Shown: positions 16,556-21,253 of the stretch, one piece after another
How positions within the stretch are numbered: the stretch's first letter is position 1
How the letters are laid out: every line of letters begins with the position of its first letter
Source of the DNA: Trebonia sp035294225
GTDB taxonomy: Bacteria > Actinomycetota > Actinomycetes > Streptosporangiales > Streptosporangiaceae
Assembly (NCBI GenBank): GCA_035294225.1
Contig: DATGLH010000053.1
Span: forward strand, 1 to 21,253
Length of the DNA stretch: 21,253 nucleotides
Direction: 5' to 3'
Notes under the pieces: generated by a model
Told to the model about the DNA's origin: nothing
The model's input: the letters and a program-made list of their open reading frames with translations, nothing else
Database searches by the model: none
Translations under genes and position numbers: made by a program

Positions 16556-16911
16556 GGCGACCTCGCCGGCCGGCGGTGCCCGGCGAGGTCATCGCGTCCG
16601 CCTTCGGCCAGTCCCCCGAGGACCACGTCCGGGCGGCTGAACTCGCCATCGGGCGAGCCAAGCGGCTGGCCGAACCCGGCCGGCACGTGGTCGTCGTGCC
16701 CGGCTCGCTCACCCGGCTCGGCCGGGCCCGCGGCCTCGCCGCTCCCGCCGGCACCCGCCGCGACGGCCTGCTCACGGACCCTGCCGGGCACGCCGCGGTG
16801 GCCAGCCTGCGGCGTGCGCTCGCCACAGCGGACGGCCAGCACGCGATCGATCGCCGCTGGACAAAACCGCTATCCCGAACGAACGGCCGCCTCGCCGGAT
16901 TCGCGCGTCAC
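16552..16911 (+). pseudogene. rho: Relic of transcription termination factor Rho
   Basis: The translation from 16582 matches the ATPase core of Rho: GEVIASAFGQSPEDH, then AELAIGRAKRLAEPGRHVVV and GSLTRLGRARGLAAPAG. Intact Rho has GEVIASTFDRP-type sequence, AELAIERAKRL and DSITRLGRA followed by NLAAPASGR. The match then jumps directly to the C-terminal end of Rho (TRRDGLL, AAVASLRRALATADGQHAID, corresponding to SGTRREELL and WKLRRVLHALD). A central block of about 90-100 residues is therefore missing, joined at the similar ASGR/ASGT sequences. The RNA-binding N-terminus and Walker A are absent, and the Walker B Asp is Gly (VPGS for LLDS). It cannot act as an ATPase. The frame stays open to 17292 and its ATG overlaps the preceding stop, so a short protein could be made. 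The alignment is from memory of the family. Confidence 0.75.
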
Positions 16912-16949
16912 GGGAATCCCCGCGGTGGCAGCTTCCGCAGGCCGGGCGG

Positions 16950-17240
16950 TCAGCCGCACTTCGAATTGCCCGCGTCCATGAAGTTCTCCACCGAAGTCAC
17001 AACGCTGGGCGCGTCCTTGGTGACCGTGGCGATCTGCGCGGCGGCCGGGGCCGGCGACAGGGCCGTCACCGGACCCTTGAGAGCGCTGACTGACGAGCTG
17101 ATGGCGCCGGTCTCGTTGGGGAAATCGCCCTTAGCCCGAGTTGGCCAGCGCGGATGCGTCGCCTTGGACCTTATCAGCCGCGACGCGCTCACCGTCCCCG
17201 GCGGCGGCCAGCAAGGTAGTCTTCATGACAGCGGATCCGG
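16950..17240 (-). pseudogene. Frameshifted remnant of a small secreted Cys-ended protein gene
   Basis: On the minus strand, 16950 to about 17133 reads KGDFPNETGAISSSVSALKG and continues with Ala/Thr/Val-rich helices to ENFMDAGNSKCG and stop. Just upstream, one frame over, 17131-17240 reads KTTLLAAAGDGERVAADKVQ followed by GDASALANSG and a stop. Removing one G of the GGG at about 17130-17140 would join them as ANSAKGDF. The fused sequence resembles small actinobacterial secreted proteins built of helical repeats with Cys near each end, of unknown role. The 5' part (signal peptide, first Cys) is not in frame; a GCPDPLS in a third frame suggests a second shift. A base-calling error in the G run is an alternative for the first shift. 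Confidence 0.55.
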
Positions 17241-17585
17241 GCAGCCGTCCGGCGCGCCGCGGCGGCGGCTCGCGGCCACCGCAGCGGCATAGCCGCGGTC
17301 CCGCGCGACATGGTGGAAACGTTTTGTAAACGGCTGATCGCGCGGTGACGGAGACGCGCCGCAGCGCGCGTTCGGCGTCCCCGTGCGAACCCAGGGCGGC
17401 GTGATGGTCCTGGTGTGCCGCCACGACCGGGACCGCAACGGGCGGGCGCCGATATCGGCGCCCGCGTGCGCGCCGCGCGGGCTTCGGGTACGCTTCCGCG
17501 CAGTCCCCTCAACGGGACCACCGCGGCATATTCGGCTCGCGCGGCGAATGACCTCGTGCTAACACACTAGATTGATTGACGTTAA
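17241..17585. other. Non-coding stretch with strong palindromes
   Basis: No gene is recognised on either strand. It contains an AT-rich patch with AAACGTTT (about 17314-17321) and a perfect 24-bp palindrome at 17442-17465 centred on GATATC. It ends at a second palindrome at the 3' border of the next gene (17571-17590). It probably holds decayed sequence upstream of the secreted-protein relic plus regulatory or terminator-like elements. Confidence 0.45.
17442..17465. repeat. Perfect 24-bp palindrome
   Basis: The arm GCGGGCGCC (17442-17450) is mirrored exactly by GGCGCCCGC (17457-17465) around the central self-complementary GATATC. There is no loop, so it fits a dimeric protein-binding site or recombination site better than a terminator. 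It lies in a gene-free region and no adjacent regulator is an obvious owner. Confidence 0.6.
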
Positions 17586-17590
17586 TCAAT
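17571..17590. promoter_or_regulatory. 20-bp AT-rich palindrome at the end of the unknown gene
   Basis: The sequence ATTGATTGACGTTAATCAAT is symmetric except for one mismatched pair, with ACGT in the centre. It stands out sharply from the GC-rich surroundings and overlaps the stop codon (17586-17588) of the minus-strand unknown gene. The form is typical of a MarR- or TetR-type operator, but its place downstream of a gene is odd. It might control the decayed gene region beyond, or be a remnant. Confidence 0.5.
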
Positions 17591-18050
17591 GGCGAGAAGA
17601 TGCTTGGGTCTCATCAGCCGATTGCCGGCACATCGTAGCGGTCATTGCGGGCGTGAACCCAAGGCGGAAATAAGCCTGAATCTGCAGGCTGCACATGGCC
17701 TTGGCGATTACCTCCCTGCAGTGCGCGCACTGCGGGGCCTCCCATGCGACAGGACCGGGCCTGACCAGTTCCCGCGCGGCGGCCAGGGCTTCCGAGCATA
17801 CGACCCGCGCGGTACTGTCCCAGTCCATTTCGATGTCCATACCGAGTTTGTCATGCAGCATTCTGAGTGCCAGCCGGGTCTGCTCCCCGAGCGCGGCCAG
17901 GATGTCTTGCTGTTCGGCCTCGTCATAGCCGCGCCATTCGGCGCTCATGTCGTCGCCCGGTACGATCGCGCCGACCCGTTCGGTGTTGACGGCCAGCGCG
18001 GCGGTAAGCAGGTACGCCGCCCGCGGCGCGTCCCACGTGCGCGTCTTCAC
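17586..18050 (-). CDS. Hypothetical protein with CxxC motif
   Basis: I do not recognise the family. The 154-aa form begins at GTG 18050 (KTRTWDAPRAAYLLTAALAV...). The frame is open further upstream to 18353, but that part is Pro/Gly/Arg-rich and looks non-coding. An internal ATG at 17948 would give 120 aa. Residues from EWRGYDEAEQQDILAALGEQ through LRMLHDKLGMDIEMDWD and SEALAAARELV look like genuine, mostly helical, soluble coding sequence. A CAHC pair followed by another Cys (QCAHCREVIAKAMCSLQIQA) could bind metal. There is no signal peptide or membrane segment. The GTG overlaps (GTGA) the stop of an upstream minus frame of doubtful reality. It is divergent from the GntR regulator at 18439, which may control it. 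Confidence 0.6.
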   Translation of the reverse strand: MKTRTWDAPRAAYLLTAALAVNTERVGAIVPGDDMSAEWRGYDEAEQQDILAALGEQTRLALRMLHDKLGMDIEMDWDSTARVVCSEALAAARELVRPGPVAWEAPQCAHCREVIAKAMCSLQIQAYFRLGFTPAMTATMCRQSADETQASSRH

Positions 18051-18213
18051 GGCCGTACCAGCGCCTGGAGACGGCCGCCCAGGCTGCGGAGAAAGTACGA
18101 CAGGCACGAGCAGATTCCCAGCCCTCGGGTGGGGCACCGGTGGGGTTCCCGTCCTTCTCCCCATATCACTCCCATTGCAGGTCCCTTCCGCGGGAAAAGT
18201 GGTCCCAGGACAT

Positions 18214-18261
18214 ACGTGCCCGGCCCCCAGGCGGGGGACAGAGGCCGGGGGCCGGGCACGT
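18214..18261. repeat. Perfect 15-bp stem-loop in the divergent region
   Basis: ACGTGCCCGGCCCCC (18214-18228) is exactly inverted as GGGGGCCGGGCACGT (18247-18261), with an 18-nt loop. The stem is almost all G-C and would be extremely stable in RNA of either strand. No T-tract follows on either side. It could end transcripts entering the region, or act as a protein site or leader structure. Confidence 0.65.
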
Positions 18262-18385
18262 GCGCGCATTCTCCCAAGGGAACCCCCCCGAATTCCCGGA
18301 GGAAAGGCGCGCACACACGCTATGTAGTCGGATGGGTGGAATCCGGTTACCATAGACGCGGAGCCAACGATACTCGCGGGCTGTG

Positions 18386-18411
18386 TAGCTGTCTAGTCAA
18401 CTCGACAGGTA
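18386..18411. promoter_or_regulatory. Probable GntR operator
   Basis: CTGTCTAGT-CA-ACTCGACAG (18389-18408) is symmetric apart from one pair. Adding the outer TAG and GTA bases extends the palindrome to 26 bp with two mismatched pairs. It ends 27 bp before the GTG of the GntR gene, a usual place for autoregulation. The owner is inferred from proximity. Confidence 0.65.
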
Positions 18412-18438
18412 GGTGGAGACAATCGCCCGGGGGGTCCC

Positions 18439-18903
18439 GTGGCCGATAACGCGGCGGCACGCGTGCAGATCGACTACGAGTCCGGGGAGAAGGTGTACCT
18501 CCAGATCGCGCGCATTATCCGCGACCGGATCATTCGCGGGGAGCTGCCCGTCGGGGCACAGCTCCCGAGCGGCAGCCAGATGAAACAGGAATGGGGCGTC
18601 AACCGGCTCACCGGGGCGCAGGCGGTCGAGGAACTGCGTAAAGCCGGCCTGGTGGTCACCAGGCCGGGGGTGGGGACTTTCGTCGCGACGTCGCCGGCGC
18701 TCCAGGTCGTCACGCTGGAGCCCGGCGACCGGGTCGCCTCGCGGATGCCCACCGAGGAGGAGCGGGAAGGCCTCAGCACCGGGTTCCTCACGCCGGTGCT
18801 GATCGTCACCCGCGCCGACGGCCACGTCGAGCCGTACAACGCGGCCGTCACCGTGTGCGAGTCGCGATGCCGCGGGCCGGCGTGCGCGGAGCAGGCCGAT
18901 TAG
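18439..18903 (+). CDS. Short GntR-family transcriptional regulator
   Basis: This 154-aa protein has a GntR winged helix over about residues 15-84: YLQIARIIRDRIIRGELPVG, LPSGSQMKQEWGVNRLTGAQ, AVEELRKAGLV and the wing RPGVGTFVA. The C-terminal part (about 85-154) is too short for an FCD or UTRA ligand domain and lacks the two helices of classic YtrA members. It has a late Cys pair region (VCESRCRGPAC). It starts with GTG at 18439 after a G-run (18429-18434). A palindrome just upstream suggests autoregulation. It is divergent from the unknown 154-aa gene and convergent with a DHA2 exporter, so the unknown gene is the more likely target if any. Confidence 0.9.
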   Translation: MADNAAARVQIDYESGEKVYLQIARIIRDRIIRGELPVGAQLPSGSQMKQEWGVNRLTGAQAVEELRKAGLVVTRPGVGTFVATSPALQVVTLEPGDRVASRMPTEEEREGLSTGFLTPVLIVTRADGHVEPYNAAVTVCESRCRGPACAEQAD

Positions 18904-18907
18904 CGGA

Positions 18908-18943
18908 AAGGCCTGGCGGCTGGTTCGCCAGCCGCCAGGCCTT
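18908..18943. terminator. Bidirectional UUCG hairpin terminator
   Basis: AAGGCCTGGCGGCTGG (18908-18923) pairs perfectly with CCAGCCGCCAGGCCTT (18928-18943) around a TTCG tetraloop. It lies 4 bp after the GntR stop and 21 bp before the stop of the convergent exporter. The stem is strong in both directions, as expected between convergent genes. Only short T or A ends are present. Confidence 0.85.
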
Positions 18944-18964
18944 GCGCGGTACCGGTACGGAACG

Positions 18965-20863
18965 TCACCGGTCCGTGGCCAGGCGCTCCGGGTGAGAGCG
19001 GGCCGCGGTGCGGGGAGAAGCCACCGTCCGTTCGGGATCACCTGGAGCGCCCGCTAGCCGGGGGGCGCGGCGGCCGGCCACCGCGACGCCCCCGGCAGCC
19101 TCGGCGGCCCCGTGCATGTCATGGTGCATGTCGTGCACATACCGCTTGCCGCGCAGCAGCGAGGCCACCGCGGCGATGAGGCAGGCCGCGATCGCGAAGT
19201 CGAACGCGACGTCCAGGCCGTGGGCGAACGGGGCGGAGATCAGCGACGGGAAGAACGAGTGCCCCGTCAGGTAGGCGGCGTGGCCGGGCGGCAGCTTCGC
19301 CAGCACCGGGCCGAGCAGCATCTGGATCGGGTTGTATCCGAGCAGCGCGGCGAACATGACCGAGGTCGCCGGCAGGTGGGACACCCGCGTGGCGGCCGCC
19401 GCGGGCACGCCCTGGGCGGTGAGGCCCGCCAGCAGGTGCGCGGGCAGCGATGCGGACAGGCCCAGGATGATCAGCGAGAAGAAGATGCCGATCGACAGCA
19501 CCATCGACGAGTTCTGGAAGGTCGCGGTCATGCCGGCGCCCACGCCGCGGCGCTCGGGGGGCAGGCTGTTCATGATGCCCGCGCGGTTCGGGGAGGCGAA
19601 CAGGCCCATGCCGATGCCGTTGAGCAGCAGCACCCCGGCGAACTGCCAGTAGGTGAAGTTCACCGGCAGCAGCTCGAGCAGGGCGAACGAGACCGCCGCC
19701 ACCACCATGCCGCCCGTGGCGAACGGGCGGGCACCGAACCGGTCGGACAGCCAGCCCGAGACCGGCCCCGCGACCAGGAAGCCGACGGTCAGCGGGAGCA
19801 TCGCGATGCCGGCCCACAGCGGGGTGTCCGCGAAGTCGTAGCCGTGCATCGGCAGGTAGATGCCTTGCAGCCAGATGATCAGGATGAACATCAGGCCGCC
19901 GCGGCCCAGGCCGGACAGCAGGCTCGCCAGGTTGCCCGCGGTGAACGGGCGGATCCGGAACAGCGCCAGGCGGAACATCGGCTCGGGCACCTTGGTCTCG
20001 ATGTAGCAGAAGGCGGCCAGGACGGCCAGGCCGGCGAGGATCAGGGTGAGCACGAGCGGGCTCGTCCAGCCCATCGTGTGGCCGCCGTAGGGCTGGATGC
20101 CGTAGGTGATGCCGACGAGGACCGCGATCAGGCCGGCGGCGAAGGTCACGTTGCCCCACCAGTCCAGCCGGGCGGGCTTGCGGACGCCCAGTTCCCTGAG
20201 CCTGAGGTAGGACCATACGGTGCCGAGGACGCCGAACGGCACGCTGACCAGGAAGACGTAACGCCAGCTGATCGGGCCGAGCACGCCGCCGAGCACCAGG
20301 CCGATGAACGAGCCGGCGATGCCGGCGACCTGGTTGAGGCCGAGCGCGAGGCCGCGCTGGTTGGCCGGGAACGCGTCGGTGAGGATCGCGCTGGAGTTGG
20401 CCATCAGCATGGCGCCGCCGACGCCCTGGAAGATCCGCATCGCGATCAGGTACCAGCCGGCTGCCGTGCCGTGCATCCAGCTAACCGACAGCAGGATCGA
20501 GAACAGGGCGAACACCGCGAAGCCCATGTTGTACATGCGGACGCGGCCGAACATGTCGCCGAGGCGCCCGAAGCTCACGACCAGCACTCCGGTGACGACG
20601 AGGAAGCCCATCATCATCCAGAGCAAGATGGTGGTGTTGCCCGGCTGCAGCGGGTCGATGCCGATGCCGCGGAAGATGTCCGGCAGGGCGATCAGCATGA
20701 TGGACGAGTTGATGGTCGCCATCAGCACGCCGAGCGTGGTATTCGACAAGGCGATCCACTTGTATCGGGGGCCGACGGCGGCACGGGCCGTGACGGCCGG
20801 CGGCGCGGCCGCGGCCGCGGGTGAGGCGGGGCGGGATCGTACTGGGGGCACCGGGACTTCCAC
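18965..20863 (-). CDS. DHA2-family 14-TM MFS transporter
   Basis: This 632-aa member of the EmrB/QacA-like drug exporter group is in the cytoplasmic membrane. After a 33-residue Ala/Pro-rich N-terminus, about 14 membrane segments are visible. Motif A GRLGDMFGRV (99-108) is intact. The D1 region reads ATINSSIMLIALP (49-61) and lacks the membrane Asp of the usual LDxTIVNVALP, as seen in one actinobacterial subgroup. The C-terminal cytosolic tail carries HDMHHDMH (577-584). The GTG at 20863 has GGAGG only 2 nt away; GTG at codon 5 (20851) is a possible alternative. Upstream lies an AT-rich promoter region (about 20878-20930). It is convergent with the GntR gene and divergent from the truncated methyltransferase. 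The substrate is unknown. Confidence 0.92.
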   Translation of the reverse strand: MEVPVPPVRSRPASPAAAAAPPAVTARAAVGPRYKWIALSNTTLGVLMATINSSIMLIALPDIFRGIGIDPLQPGNTTILLWMMMGFLVVTGVLVVSFGRLGDMFGRVRMYNMGFAVFALFSILLSVSWMHGTAAGWYLIAMRIFQGVGGAMLMANSSAILTDAFPANQRGLALGLNQVAGIAGSFIGLVLGGVLGPISWRYVFLVSVPFGVLGTVWSYLRLRELGVRKPARLDWWGNVTFAAGLIAVLVGITYGIQPYGGHTMGWTSPLVLTLILAGLAVLAAFCYIETKVPEPMFRLALFRIRPFTAGNLASLLSGLGRGGLMFILIIWLQGIYLPMHGYDFADTPLWAGIAMLPLTVGFLVAGPVSGWLSDRFGARPFATGGMVVAAVSFALLELLPVNFTYWQFAGVLLLNGIGMGLFASPNRAGIMNSLPPERRGVGAGMTATFQNSSMVLSIGIFFSLIILGLSASLPAHLLAGLTAQGVPAAAATRVSHLPATSVMFAALLGYNPIQMLLGPVLAKLPPGHAAYLTGHSFFPSLISAPFAHGLDVAFDFAIAACLIAAVASLLRGKRYVHDMHHDMHGAAEAAGGVAVAGRRAPRLAGAPGDPERTVASPRTAARSHPERLATDR

Positions 20864-20995
20864 TTCCTCCGTGACGAAGCCTTCGACTTTCTATATTTGC
20901 TTGATGCGAACTAATTTTAGCTCCCGTTTGTTCCCCGGTGAGCCGCGGACTTTCGCCGGCGTGGCGCACGGACGTGGTGCCGGCCGAACGGAGGT

Positions 20996-21253
20996 GTGGC
21001 GGTCGGGGACTCAAAGCGCCCCGGCGCCCCGGCGCGGCCCGGGGCGCGCGTGGTGTATGTAGACATCGATCCGATGGTCTCCTCCCACGCCGCCGCGCTG
21101 ATGGCCGACTCTAATGTCATCACGCTCCAGGCGGACCTGCGCGAGCCGGACCAGGTGCTCGGCAGCCCGCGGGTCCGTGACCTGATCGACTTCGGGCAGC
21201 CGGTCGGGATCTTGTTCATCTGCGTCCTGCACTGCCTGTGGGACAGGGAAGAC
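20996..21253 (+). pseudogene. DUF574-type SAM-dependent methyltransferase fragment, 5'-truncated and cut by the window end
   Basis: From 21044 the translation ARVVYVDIDPMVSSHAAALM, then QADLREPDQVLGSPRVRDLI and DFGQPVGILFICVLH, clearly matches the middle of the S-adenosyl methyltransferase family PF04672 (DUF574), in which ARVVYVDNDP and QADLREP-type motifs are standard. Normal proteins have about 90-100 residues before this, including NxARxYDYxLGGKDN and the SAM-binding FLDIGTGLPT. Here only GTG 20996 and about 16 low-complexity residues precede it, and the other frames upstream show neither motif convincingly. GGAGG (20990-20994) is just 1 nt from that GTG. I infer a truncated gene or a gene whose start is badly decayed; the 3' end lies outside the window. 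Confidence 0.7.

Larger units (their letters stand above)
18051..18438. promoter_or_regulatory. Divergent regulatory region between unknown gene and GntR gene
   Basis: No gene is supported here. The main structures are a very strong stem-loop at 18214-18261 and a palindrome at 18386-18411, each listed separately. Composition varies and several minus-strand frames are open, but their translations are Pro/Gly/Arg-rich without domain features. Confidence 0.5.

Noticed and set aside
18047..18316. Minus-strand 89-codon frame whose stop overlaps the GTG of the unknown gene
   Set aside because: The GTGA overlap is attractive, but the translation is Pro/Gly/Arg-rich with no conserved features and it spans the large stem-loop, so it is not supported as a gene.
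19112..20824. Plus-strand frame opposite the second exporter
   Set aside because: The Asp/His/Arg/Glu-rich translation without structure is a shadow of the 14-TM transporter.
1..21253. CRISPR arrays, tRNA or rRNA genes, insertion sequences
   Set aside because: No regularly spaced repeats, no cloverleaf or rRNA sequence, and no transposase motifs were seen on either strand.

Overview
This is a very GC-rich window (GC falls only in short intergenic patches) with frequent GTG starts, DHA2-type exporters, an XRE/DUF5753 regulator and a piece of a DUF574-type SAM-dependent methyltransferase. DUF5753 regulators and DUF574 methyltransferases are expanded in filamentous actinomycetes, so the source is most likely an actinomycete, perhaps of the Streptosporangiales. 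The order is an inference.

Layout. 1-447 has no convincing gene. 448-1068 encodes a stand-alone CYTH phosphohydrolase. 1322-3792 is a response regulator/histidine kinase operon with a structured leader and a hairpin terminator, converging on a DHA2 exporter (3821-5404, minus). The exporter is divergent from a TetR regulator (5500-6195), and their shared 95-bp gap carries paired inverted repeats, a classical local repressor/efflux arrangement. After a repeat-rich promoter region, a 61-aa coiled-coil protein (6550-6735) converges on an XRE/DUF5753 regulator (6758-7648, minus). Then, all on minus, come the DEAH-box RNA helicase HrpA (7791-11747), a GT39-type membrane glycosyltransferase (11888-13411) and a cytoplasmic GH3 beta-glucosidase (13596-15812). 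The glucosidase is divergent from its own TetR-type regulator (start at 15899 or 15911, end 16555), with a near-perfect 21-bp operator between them.

16552-18438 is the accessory-looking part. It holds a relic of transcription terminator gene rho, which has lost Walker A, the Walker B aspartate and a central block. It also holds an oppositely oriented, frameshifted gene for a small secreted Cys-ended protein, several strong palindromes, and one unrecognised gene (17586-18050, minus). 18439-18903 is a short GntR regulator with its own palindromic operator. A 16-bp-stem UUCG hairpin separates it from a second, 14-TM DHA2 exporter (18965-20863, minus). The window ends inside a DUF574 methyltransferase coding region that appears to lack its N-terminal half.

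Functionally the window is a set of small regulator-plus-target modules (two-component system; TetR/exporter; TetR/glucosidase; GntR near an exporter and an unknown gene), with one housekeeping-type helicase and a cluster of gene remnants. I see no RNA genes, CRISPR array, transposase or complete novel multi-gene system. The most unusual items are the rho relic, the frameshifted secreted-protein gene, the truncated methyltransferase, and the unknown gene and 61-aa protein next to strong palindromes.
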